Assembly (NCBI RefSeq): GCF_002434505.1
Contig: NZ_DJKE01000005.1
Coordinates: 330,969 to 394,968 of the forward strand
Length of the DNA: 64,000 nt
Direction of reading: 5' to 3'
Source: Brevundimonas sp. UBA6550
GTDB lineage: Bacteria; Pseudomonadota; Alphaproteobacteria; Caulobacterales; Caulobacteraceae
Below, in pieces: positions 55,041 through 62,843 of the stretch. The position numbers and the translations under genes are program-made. The notes beneath the pieces were generated by a model. That model was not told where the DNA came from, ran no database searches, and saw nothing but the letters and a program-made list of their open reading frames with translations. Position 1 is the stretch's first letter; every line of letters begins with the position of its first letter.

Positions 55041-56006
55041 TTAGCCTTCCTTGCAGACGGCGGAGGTCGAGAAGAGTTTCGGATGGACGGCTTGCCCCGT
55101 CGCACGACGCCCGCGCGGCCCGTTCAGCCCAAGCAGACGCCGCGCCTTGAACCCCGCCTTCAGCCACGGCTCGGCGGCCGAGCGGCGGATGCTCTTGACG
55201 TCGATGAAGGTCACGTCGCCATGGCCGGACAAGGTGTGGAATCCGTCGCCGAACCCGGCCAGCAGATCGCCCGGCTCGAACCGTTTGACCGCCGCCGCCG
55301 AGAAGGCGTCCGGCGTCAGCGTCTCGATCCGCAGCAGATTGACCGCCGCCCCATAGGTCGCCCGGCAGTCCTGAACCGGCAGATGCAGGGCGCCGTCGTG
55401 AACGAAGGCCGTGCCGCCCGGCCGCGACACGTCGAAGCCGCTCATCACCGGATTGGCGGCATGGGCCGTCCACGGTCCCGTCAGGGTCTCGCTCCAGGCC
55501 AGATGCATCTCGCGCATCGCCCGGTCGTCCGGCCCCGCCAGGGCGTGGAACAGCCACCACAGGCCGTCGTGACGCACGACCGTCGCGTCGATGGCGGCCA
55601 TGTCGCCCAGACGCGCCGCCGGCGCCCACCGATCCGGGAAGCGCACGCAGCGATAGAGGATCAGCCCGCCGCTCTTGTAGCCTTCGGGCAGCATATACAG
55701 TTCGCCGCCGTCCTCGATCAGGGTCGGATAGGACAGGTGCCAGGGCTCGGTCAGCGCCACGTCCTGCCCGATCAGCCGATCATCGGCGTCGTACTGGCGA
55801 TAGTGAATCTCGCCGCGCCGCACATGATAGTCGAACGCCTCGACGAAGACGGTCAGCACGCCGTCGTGCGTCATGCCAAACGGATCGGCGGCATAGGCGT
55901 GGGGTCCGCAGTCGGGCAGCCACGTCACCTCGTCGGCGGTCGGCGGCCGGTCGATGACGCTGGGCAGGGGGCGGCGGATGAAGCCGGAACGCCAGATATC
56001 GAACAT
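55041..56006 (-). CDS. beta-propeller (glycosidase-like) protein of the glucosamine-IPC transferase N-domain type
   Basis: A 321-residue protein whose repeats fit a five-bladed beta-propeller: YAADPFGMTHDGVLTVFVEA, GEIHYRQYDADDRL, WHLSYPTLIEDGGELYMLPE, DATVVRHDGLWWLFHA and PGGTAFVHDGALHLPVQDC. This resembles the domain found in glucosamine inositolphosphorylceramide transferase 1 and in bacterial surface-polysaccharide loci, recalled by pattern only. No signal peptide is visible. It starts the two-gene unit with the GT4 protein. Confidence 0.78.
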   Translation of the reverse strand: MFDIWRSGFIRRPLPSVIDRPPTADEVTWLPDCGPHAYAADPFGMTHDGVLTVFVEAFDYHVRRGEIHYRQYDADDRLIGQDVALTEPWHLSYPTLIEDGGELYMLPEGYKSGGLILYRCVRFPDRWAPAARLGDMAAIDATVVRHDGLWWLFHALAGPDDRAMREMHLAWSETLTGPWTAHAANPVMSGFDVSRPGGTAFVHDGALHLPVQDCRATYGAAVNLLRIETLTPDAFSAAAVKRFEPGDLLAGFGDGFHTLSGHGDVTFIDVKSIRRSAAEPWLKAGFKARRLLGLNGPRGRRATGQAVHPKLFSTSAVCKEG

Positions 56007-56207
56007 GACCCCGCCCTAGCCGACCGGAAGGACCGGCGTCGTCGCTCTGCGGTGTGCTGGATACGCGCGCATCGAAACCCTGTTCGCCGCCGCACAGCGG
56101 CGCCTTCGATCTAAAGACGCCGCCGTTCCGCCCTTGCCTCAGGAAAATCGTCGCGGCATTGGAGGATCGACGTTCCATTCCGGGACGCGCCAGAGGATTT
56201 CGCCTGT

Positions 56208-56735
56208 TTGACCGCGCCCGCCGCGCATCCGCTGGTCGCCGCCTATCTGGAGCAGCGACAGGATCTGGCCCGCTTCTGCCGCGCGCGGCTGGGCGGGGCC
56301 TCGGGCGATGTCGATGATCTGTTGCAGGATCTCTATCTGAAGGTGTCGGCCCTGCCGGCGGACACGCCGGTCGACAATCCGCGCGCCTTTCTGTTCCGGC
56401 TGCTCTCCAACCTGATGCTGGACCGATGGCGCTCGGGCCAGCGCGCCGCAGCCCGCGACAGCGCCTGGCGCCAGATCAATCACCAGACCGGCGCGGTCGA
56501 GGATCTGGACGACGCCCCGTCCGCCGAGGCCGTGGTGGCGTCGCGCGAGCGGCTGGCCCGGCTGGTCGCCGCTCTGGAGACCCTGCCGCACAAGACCCGC
56601 ACCATCTTCCGCCTGCATAAGTTCGACGGCGTCAGCTATGCCGACATCGCCAGCCAACTCGACATTTCGCGCAGTTCGGTCGAGAAACACATGATGGAGG
56701 CCCTGCGCGTCCTGGCCCGAAAGGCGCAGCCATGA
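56208..56735 (+). CDS. ECF sigma factor, FecI-like (TTG start)
   Basis: A 175-residue sigma-70 family protein with only regions 2 and 4. Region 2 includes DVDDLLQDLYLKV and PRAFLFRLLSNLMLDRWRSG (near residues 33-80); region 4 has LPHKTRTIFRLHKFDGVSYA and ADIASQLDISRSSVEKHMMEAL. The TTG at 56208 has GAGGA upstream; no ATG fits. It precedes a FecR-type regulator and a receptor with an STN domain, the standard surface-signalling set. Confidence 0.93.
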   Translation: MTAPAAHPLVAAYLEQRQDLARFCRARLGGASGDVDDLLQDLYLKVSALPADTPVDNPRAFLFRLLSNLMLDRWRSGQRAAARDSAWRQINHQTGAVEDLDDAPSAEAVVASRERLARLVAALETLPHKTRTIFRLHKFDGVSYADIASQLDISRSSVEKHMMEALRVLARKAQP

Positions 56736-56759
56736 TCGCCCTTTCGCCCGTCGCCGAAC

Positions 56760-56785
56760 GAAACTGTGGAGGCGGCGCAGTCGTC
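56760..56785 (+). promoter_or_regulatory. candidate ECF-type promoter upstream of fecR
   Basis: GAAACT (56760-56765) and CGTC (56782-56785) with a 16-base spacer match the general ECF promoter layout (GAAC/GAAAC -35, CGTC -10) and lie 57-82 bases before the FecR-type gene. This would let the sigma factor drive fecR and the receptor. Inference from motif only. Confidence 0.45.
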
Positions 56786-56841
56786 GTGACGTCTGAGTAT
56801 CAGGGATTGCGTCTTTCGGCGCACATCCAGGCTGGGATGGC

Positions 56842-57807
56842 ATGAAGGCGAACACCGACATCGACGAAAAGGCGCTGCATTGGTTCGTCGCTTTGCGCGA
56901 CGAGGCGGCCGGCGACGACGTCTGGTTCGGCTTCCAGTCCTGGCTGGAGGCGTCGCCAGCCCACGCCCTGGCCTATGACGCGGTCGAGCGGCTGTGGGTC
57001 GATCTGGACGCCGCCGATACGGCCCCGGTCGTCGCGCCCCAGCCCGCCCCGGTGATCGATTTCGCCGCAGCACGCGACCGGCGCGCCCAACGTCGTCGCC
57101 CTTCGCTGGGCGCCGGGCTCGGCGTCGCCGCCAGCGTCACCCTGGCGGTCGGCCTGTGGATGTGGATGGCCCCCAACGGCCAGACCTACGCCACCACCGA
57201 CGCGCCGATGACGGTGGCGCTGGAGGACGGCTCGCACGTCTATCTGAACCGTCATTCTCGCCTGGACGTGAGGTTCGACGGCGACCGCCGCGCGGTGTCC
57301 CTGGCCGAGGGCGAGGCTGCCTTCGACGTGGTCCATGATCCCGCCCACCCGTTCGTGGTCGCCGCCGGCGCGCATCAGGTCGAAGTTCTGGGCACCGCCT
57401 TCAATGTGCTGAACCACGGCGACGACTTCGCCGTGGCGGTCGAACGCGGCGTCGTCGCCGTGACCCCGGCCAAGGCGCCTAAGGTCCGACTGACCGCCGG
57501 CCAGGCCCTGACCCAAACGGCTCAGAAAACCCCGGCGCTGGCCGCGGTCGCGCCCGAACGCGCCTCAGCCTGGCGTCAGGGCGTTCTGGTGTATCGCGAT
57601 CGCCCGCTGGGCGACGTCGCCGACGATCTTTCGCGTTATCTCGACAAACCCGTTGTGCTATCGACATCGGCTCGGGCGCTGCGCTTCACCGGCGCCCTGC
57701 GTATTGGCGACGAGGCCGTGATGTTGCAGCAACTGCAGGACTTCCTTCCCATTCGGATCGACGCCTCGGCGAACGCTGTCCGCGTCGATGCGCGTGAGGC
57801 CGGCTGA
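56842..57807 (+). CDS. FecR-type anti-sigma/sigma-regulator protein
   Basis: A 321-residue inner-membrane regulator. The cytoplasmic N-terminus has ALHWFVALRDEAAGDDVW and FQSWLEASPAHALAYDAVERLW (DUF4880), a single membrane helix lies near residues 92-112 (LGVAASVTLAVGLWMWMA), and the periplasmic FecR domain contains TVALEDGSHVYLNRHSRLDV and RAVSLAEGEAAFDV. It binds the sigma factor and receives a signal from the receptor's STN domain. The receptor gene starts inside it, overlapping by 20 bases. Confidence 0.93.
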   Translation: MKANTDIDEKALHWFVALRDEAAGDDVWFGFQSWLEASPAHALAYDAVERLWVDLDAADTAPVVAPQPAPVIDFAAARDRRAQRRRPSLGAGLGVAASVTLAVGLWMWMAPNGQTYATTDAPMTVALEDGSHVYLNRHSRLDVRFDGDRRAVSLAEGEAAFDVVHDPAHPFVVAAGAHQVEVLGTAFNVLNHGDDFAVAVERGVVAVTPAKAPKVRLTAGQALTQTAQKTPALAAVAPERASAWRQGVLVYRDRPLGDVADDLSRYLDKPVVLSTSARALRFTGALRIGDEAVMLQQLQDFLPIRIDASANAVRVDAREAG

Positions 57808-60268
57808 GGCCGGGCGGCCTCGAACCCTCGGCCTGTCCCGGTCACGCGCCGCCGTATCGAACGCCAGCCTCGCGCTCGTCGCGACCGCCGCCCTCGCCGC
57901 CCCGGCCTGGGCTGAACAGCCGCACGCCCTGGACCTCTATGTGCCGCGTCAGCCGGTGGACCGGGCCCTTCTGGACCTGGCGTTGCAGGCGCGGGTGTCG
58001 CTGGGCGGCGGCGTCGCGGCCTGCACGGGAACCAGCCCCGCGCTGCGCGGCCGCATGACCCTGGACGCGGCGCTGGATCGCATCCTGGCCGGCTCGGGCT
58101 GCCGCTATCTGATCCGGCCGGACGGGGCGGTGATCATCAGTTCGGCGCCGCGCATCGCCTCCTCGCCAGCTTCGCCTTCTTCACGCCCTGCGCCCCGGCC
58201 CGCCCCACAGCCCGAGGCGGTTCAGGTCAGCGAAGTGGTCGTGACCGCGCCGCGCCGCCCCGAGCTGATCCAGCGGTCCTCCTCGGCCATGACCGCCGTC
58301 ACCGGCGACCGCATCGGCCGGTCCGGCGTCACGGGGATGCAGGGACTGGACAGCCTGGTCTCGGGCATGACGGTGACGAACCTGGGCCCCGGCCGGAACA
58401 AAATCCTGCTGCGCGGCATCTCCGATGGAGTGTTCACCGGCCTGACCCAATCGACGGTCGGCCTCTACCTCGATCTGACGCCCATCACCTACAGCGCCCC
58501 AGACCCGGACCTGAAGCTGATCGACATCGACCGGGTCGAGGTTCTGCGCGGCCCCCAGGGCACGCTGTACGGCACCGGCCCCATCGGGGGCGTGGTGCGC
58601 ATCGTCACCCGCCGCCCCGAGTTCGGCCGCGAGGATCTGGCCGTGGCCCTGACCCGCTCCCACACCCATGGCGGGGGCACGAACACCGACTACAACATTG
58701 TCGCCAACCTGCCGCTGGCCGGCGATCGGGCGGCGATCCGCGCGGCGGTCTATGGCGAGACCTTCAGCGGCTATATCAACGACGTCGAACTGAACCTGCG
58801 CCGCGTCAACGACGGCACGCGGCGGGGCGGCCGGCTGTCGGGCGCCCTGGCCCTGGCGCCGGGATGGACCGCGCGCGCGGGCGTCGTCCACCAGTCGATC
58901 ATGACCGAGGACACCCACTACGTCTATCGCGGCCTGGGGCCTCTGCGCCGCGCCAATCTGGTGCGCGAACCGCATCAGAACCGCTTCGATCAGGCGTCGC
59001 TGTCGCTGGAGGGGCGTGGGACCTGGGGCCGTCTGGACGCCTCGCTTTCCGTGGTCGAACATGGGTTCAAGAGCCGCTATGACGCCTCCAGCGCGCTGCG
59101 CCGGTTCGGATCTCTGGCTTCGGTCGGGGCGCTGGACGAAAACAAGGACATCCATCTGGTCGTGGGCGAGACGGTGCTGACCTCGCCCGACGTCGGGCGC
59201 TGGCGCTGGCTGGTCGGCGCCCTGGCCTCCGCCAGCACGACCCGCACCGATCCCGTCCTGTCGATCCTGCGTCCCGAACCGCTGGCGCTCTACGCCGAGA
59301 AGCGCCGCGACACCCTGCAGGAGGCCGCCCTCTATGGCGAAGCGGCCTGGGATGTGACGCCCAAACTGACCCTGACCGCCGGCGCCCGCTATTACACCCT
59401 GGACTACGACACCACCTCCCAGGTGCGCCAGCGGACGCGCATGCGCAACTTCGATGGCCAAGGATCGTCGTCCGGCCTGACGCCCAAGCTGGCCCTGGCC
59501 TGGCAGCCCAGCGACCGTGTGAATCTGTCGGCGCAGCTGAGCCACGGCCGGCGCGCGGGCGGTTTCAACACCGCCGGCGTCATCGGTCAGGACTTCAGCG
59601 GCCTGGCGGATTCGCCCGCTCGCCAGTATCGCCCGGACTCGCTGTGGAACCTGGAGTTCAACGCCAAGGTCCGATCCGCCGACGGCCGCGCCCGGCTGCG
59701 CGCCGCCGTCTACGCCGCCCGCTGGCGCGACGTGCAGAGCGATCAGTTCCTGCCCAGCGGCCTGGCCTATGTGGTCAATGTCGGGGACGGCGCCGACATC
59801 GGCTTCGAGGCCGAGGCCAACTGGCGGCCCACCGACGGGCTGGAGGTCTTCGCCAACGGCCTGATCGCCGATCCCCGCATCACCGATCCCGCCAGTCGGT
59901 TCGAAACCCAGCGAGGCGCCGGCCTGCCCGGCGTACCCAAGGCCTCGGCCAACCTGGGCTTTACCTACCGCCGCCCCCTGACGGATCGTCTGCAACTGAT
60001 CGCCGACGGCGGCGTGTCCTATGTCGGCGCGTCCCGCCTGACTTTCGACGGCCGCCAGCAGCACCGCATGGGCGACTACGCCACCGGTCGGCTGTCGCTG
60101 GGCGTGGAGGCTGCGCCCTGGGTGGCCACCGTCTTCGTGGACAATCTGTTCGACACCAAGGCCAACACCTTCGCCTACAGCGACCCCTTCCGCCTGCCCG
60201 ACGCCCAGGCCGTCACGCCGCTGCGCCCCCGCACCCTCGGCGTCACGCTGAGGTGGGCGCTGCAATAG
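57788..60268 (+). CDS. TonB-dependent receptor with N-terminal STN signalling domain
   Basis: An 826-residue outer-membrane transducer. After the signal (AALAAPAWA) comes a secretin/TonB N-terminal domain, about residues 40-120 (DLYVPRQPVDRALLDLALQA, LDRILAGSGCRYLIR), which contacts the FecR partner. A Pro/Ser-rich linker precedes the TonB-box region VSEVVVTAPRRPEL. The plug contains DRVEVLRGPQGTLYGTGPIGG and the barrel ends in LGVTLRWALQ. The set sigma-FecR-receptor is a cell-surface signalling unit; ligand unknown. Relatives often carry iron chelates. Confidence 0.93.
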   Translation: MRVRPAEAGRPRTLGLSRSRAAVSNASLALVATAALAAPAWAEQPHALDLYVPRQPVDRALLDLALQARVSLGGGVAACTGTSPALRGRMTLDAALDRILAGSGCRYLIRPDGAVIISSAPRIASSPASPSSRPAPRPAPQPEAVQVSEVVVTAPRRPELIQRSSSAMTAVTGDRIGRSGVTGMQGLDSLVSGMTVTNLGPGRNKILLRGISDGVFTGLTQSTVGLYLDLTPITYSAPDPDLKLIDIDRVEVLRGPQGTLYGTGPIGGVVRIVTRRPEFGREDLAVALTRSHTHGGGTNTDYNIVANLPLAGDRAAIRAAVYGETFSGYINDVELNLRRVNDGTRRGGRLSGALALAPGWTARAGVVHQSIMTEDTHYVYRGLGPLRRANLVREPHQNRFDQASLSLEGRGTWGRLDASLSVVEHGFKSRYDASSALRRFGSLASVGALDENKDIHLVVGETVLTSPDVGRWRWLVGALASASTTRTDPVLSILRPEPLALYAEKRRDTLQEAALYGEAAWDVTPKLTLTAGARYYTLDYDTTSQVRQRTRMRNFDGQGSSSGLTPKLALAWQPSDRVNLSAQLSHGRRAGGFNTAGVIGQDFSGLADSPARQYRPDSLWNLEFNAKVRSADGRARLRAAVYAARWRDVQSDQFLPSGLAYVVNVGDGADIGFEAEANWRPTDGLEVFANGLIADPRITDPASRFETQRGAGLPGVPKASANLGFTYRRPLTDRLQLIADGGVSYVGASRLTFDGRQQHRMGDYATGRLSLGVEAAPWVATVFVDNLFDTKANTFAYSDPFRLPDAQAVTPLRPRTLGVTLRWALQ

Positions 60269-60287
60269 CCGCCGCGGCAAGGAAAAA

Positions 60288-60309
60288 GCCGCCCTGCGAA
60301 CAGGGCGGC
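60288..60309. terminator. bidirectional terminator between convergent receptor genes
   Basis: A perfect nine-base stem GCCGCCCTG / CAGGGCGGC with a CGAA loop. On the minus strand it is followed by TTTTT, a good intrinsic terminator for the downstream receptor gene ending at 60339. The plus-strand tail is less T-rich. Confidence 0.87.
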
Positions 60310-60338
60310 CTTCCTTGGACAGTCAGATTGTTTCGACC

Positions 60339-62594
60339 TCAGAACCGCTTGGTCAACTGCACGCCATAGGTGCGCGGTTCGTTGACGAAGGCCGTCAGGT
60401 TGTTGAAGTCGATGGCGCCGATCACATTCTCTTCGTCCGTCAGATTGCGGACGTAGGCGGCGGCTTCGATACCGCGCGACAGATCGCGCCAGCCCGCGCG
60501 CAGGCCGCCTTCGAAATGCGTGTCCTGCATGAACTCGACCGATTCATAGAGGAACAGGTTGAAGTTCTTCTGCATGACCCAGTCGGTCGAGGCGAACAGC
60601 TCGGTGTCGGCCCCCAGCGGCCTGACGTAGTTCAGCGTCAGATTGGCGGTGTATTCCGGCGCCTGCGGGAAGGGATTGCCGTCGATGGCGGCGCGCCGGG
60701 TCGTGCCCACCATGACGATGGGATCGGTGACGGTGCAGTTGGAGCCGCAGACGGCGACCAGCAGGTCCTTGTCCTTGATCTCGGTGTGGTTCCAGGCGCC
60801 GCCGGCCGCCAGGCTGAAGCCCGCGCCCAGATAGATGTCGCCGTCCAGCTCCAGGCCGTAGCCCTCGCCCTTCTTGGCGTTGATCAGGCGGTTGGAGTTG
60901 TCCGCGCCGCCGATGGCGGTGAACTGCATGTCGCTGACTTCATAGACATAGGCGGTGGCGTTGAAGCGCGCGCGTCCGTCCATCATCCGCGCCTTCAGGC
61001 CGGTTTCGTAGGACATCACGGTCTCCGAATCCGCCGTGGTCAGGACCGGCAGGTTGCGCCCCTGGATCGACGGGCCGCGATACCCCTTGGCCACGCGGGC
61101 GAACAGGTTCAGGTCGTCGTTGACCTGATAGACCGCGCTGACGTCCCAGCTGACCTGCTGATCGCCGACCGACACGGCGCCCGTGCCGCCTGCGCCGTTC
61201 CCCAGCACGATCCGACCGTCGTAGTGGCGGTTGTCGTCGGTGTAGCGGACGCCCGCCGTCACCTTCAGGGCGTCCGTCACCTTATAGCTGCCCTGGCCGA
61301 ACACCGACCAGGAATCCGACTTCTGCACGATGTCGGTCACCCGCGTCGGCTGCACGCCGCCCACGCCGTTGAACGTGCCGCTGACCAGGTTGAAACGTTC
61401 GTCCCAGTAGAAGGCGCCCACCTGCCAGCCGACCCGGCCGTCGCCGTTCGACGCCAGGCGCAGCTCATAGGTGTTCTGCAGCAGGTCGCTGGACAGGGTG
61501 CCGGTCTCGGAGTTGAACGGGGTCTTGTAGGATGCGGTCGCCGGGGCCGAGGCCACGCCGCCGTCGATGTCGCCGTCGCCTTGCGACCAGCCCTGATAGG
61601 AGCCGACGATGCCGGTCAGGGTGGCGGGACCGAAGTCATAGGCGACCTGAAGCGACTCGGACGTGGTCTTCTGCTTCTGGAAGTTGTTGCGGCCGCCGTC
61701 GTAATAGACGGTGTCGCGGTCGAAGTTGTCGTTCAGCTTGTTGGAGCCCTTGGTCAGGGCGTTGGCGCGGTTCATCGTACCCGTGCCGTCATAGTCGCGG
61801 GCCTGCAGCGTCAGCAGGGTGGACAGACGATCGGTCGGGGTCCAGGCGACATGGACGCGCGCGGCCAGGTCGTCGAAACCGCCCAGGTCATCCTTGTCGG
61901 GATTGGCGAACGACGGATTGTAGGCGTTGTTCACCCAGTCGTCGCGGTGGTTCCACAAAATGGCGCCGCGCACCTGAAGCGTATCCGACGCCGGCAGGGT
62001 GACGGCGGCCTCGGCGCGCGTCGAACCCAGGTTGCCATAGGTCAGCGAGCCGAATCCGGTGAATTCGTCCGACGGCTTGACGGTGTCGATCTTGACCACG
62101 CCGGCCGGGGTGTTGCGGCCGAACAGCGTGCCCTGCGGTCCGCGCAGCACTTCCAGCTGCTGCACGTCGAACAGGGGGAAGCCCTTCAGATAGACGCTTT
62201 CCAGAACCACATTGTCCAGCACGACCGACACCGGCTGCGAGGCGGTGAAGTCGAAGTCCACATTGCCCAGGCCGCGGATATAGAAGCGCGGCGCATAGCG
62301 GCCGTTCGAGCTTTCGACCTGCAGGCTGGGCACGCGGCCCGACAGCGACAGGATGTCGGCGCCGCCGGCCGAAACCTCCTGCAGCGTCTGCGGGCTCAGG
62401 GCGGTGACGGCGAACGGCACGTCGCGGATGTTCTCGCTGCGGCGCTGGGCGGTGACCACGATGTCGTCGACGCCGGCCGGCTCGGCGGCGGCGGGAACGG
62501 TCTGGGTGTTCGGGGCGGTCTGGGCCGAAACGGCGCCGGCGCTCAGCAGGGCGACGCCGCTGACGGTGGCGGCCAAAAGGGCTTGGCGAAGCAT
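60339..62594 (-). CDS. TonB-dependent receptor (substrate unknown)
   Basis: From the ATG at 62594 the protein has 751 residues with a clear signal peptide (LLAATVSGVALLSAGAVSAQ). The TonB-box region DIVVTAQRRSENIRDVPFAV, plug motif LEVLRGPQGTLFGRNTPAGV and C-terminal Phe (VQLTKRF) are standard for the family. A 39-codon upstream extension has no signal peptide and was rejected. The neighbouring divergent gene is a metallophosphoesterase, so a link to phosphorylated ligands is possible but unproved. Confidence 0.93.
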   Translation of the reverse strand: MLRQALLAATVSGVALLSAGAVSAQTAPNTQTVPAAAEPAGVDDIVVTAQRRSENIRDVPFAVTALSPQTLQEVSAGGADILSLSGRVPSLQVESSNGRYAPRFYIRGLGNVDFDFTASQPVSVVLDNVVLESVYLKGFPLFDVQQLEVLRGPQGTLFGRNTPAGVVKIDTVKPSDEFTGFGSLTYGNLGSTRAEAAVTLPASDTLQVRGAILWNHRDDWVNNAYNPSFANPDKDDLGGFDDLAARVHVAWTPTDRLSTLLTLQARDYDGTGTMNRANALTKGSNKLNDNFDRDTVYYDGGRNNFQKQKTTSESLQVAYDFGPATLTGIVGSYQGWSQGDGDIDGGVASAPATASYKTPFNSETGTLSSDLLQNTYELRLASNGDGRVGWQVGAFYWDERFNLVSGTFNGVGGVQPTRVTDIVQKSDSWSVFGQGSYKVTDALKVTAGVRYTDDNRHYDGRIVLGNGAGGTGAVSVGDQQVSWDVSAVYQVNDDLNLFARVAKGYRGPSIQGRNLPVLTTADSETVMSYETGLKARMMDGRARFNATAYVYEVSDMQFTAIGGADNSNRLINAKKGEGYGLELDGDIYLGAGFSLAAGGAWNHTEIKDKDLLVAVCGSNCTVTDPIVMVGTTRRAAIDGNPFPQAPEYTANLTLNYVRPLGADTELFASTDWVMQKNFNLFLYESVEFMQDTHFEGGLRAGWRDLSRGIEAAAYVRNLTDEENVIGAIDFNNLTAFVNEPRTYGVQLTKRF

Positions 62595-62843
62595 GAAGAA
62601 GATTCCTTGGCGACAGGGGGAGGACGTGTCGCGCGACGCCCTAAAGCTTCGCCGTCTCCACCGCCAGAGGCGACCACGCCCTGTTTCTTGAACATTTGAA
62701 GACGCGGCCACAGCTCTGTGACAATCTGTCTTCGAACGGCCGGATCATTGCGGGATCGCATTGCACCGGCGCCTTCCCGGTGCGAAACTCGGTTCGTGCG
62801 TGAGTGATGCTCCGCGCCTTCCCGGACATCGCCTGGAGCAAGC
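62595..62843. other. intergenic region with repeated GCGCCTTCCCG words
   Basis: The longest gap in the window, between two divergent genes. It holds a seven-base hairpin (GCACCGG 62763-62769 / CCGGTGC 62777-62783) and two copies of GCGCCTTCCCGG (62769-62780, 62814-62825), with a third partial copy inside the next gene at 62856-62866. CTGTGAC-AAT-CTGTCTT (62716-62732) is a weak Pho-box-like pair with non-standard spacing. No further gene is visible. Confidence 0.6.

Noticed and set aside
60315..62699. A 794-codon plus-strand frame antisense to the receptor at 60339
   Set aside because: Same shadow signature as other antisense frames here; the minus-strand gene explains the region.
62716..62732. 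Pho box before the 5'-nucleotidase-like gene
   Set aside because: The two CTGT words are ten bases apart instead of eleven and the second half is degenerate; kept only as a remark.
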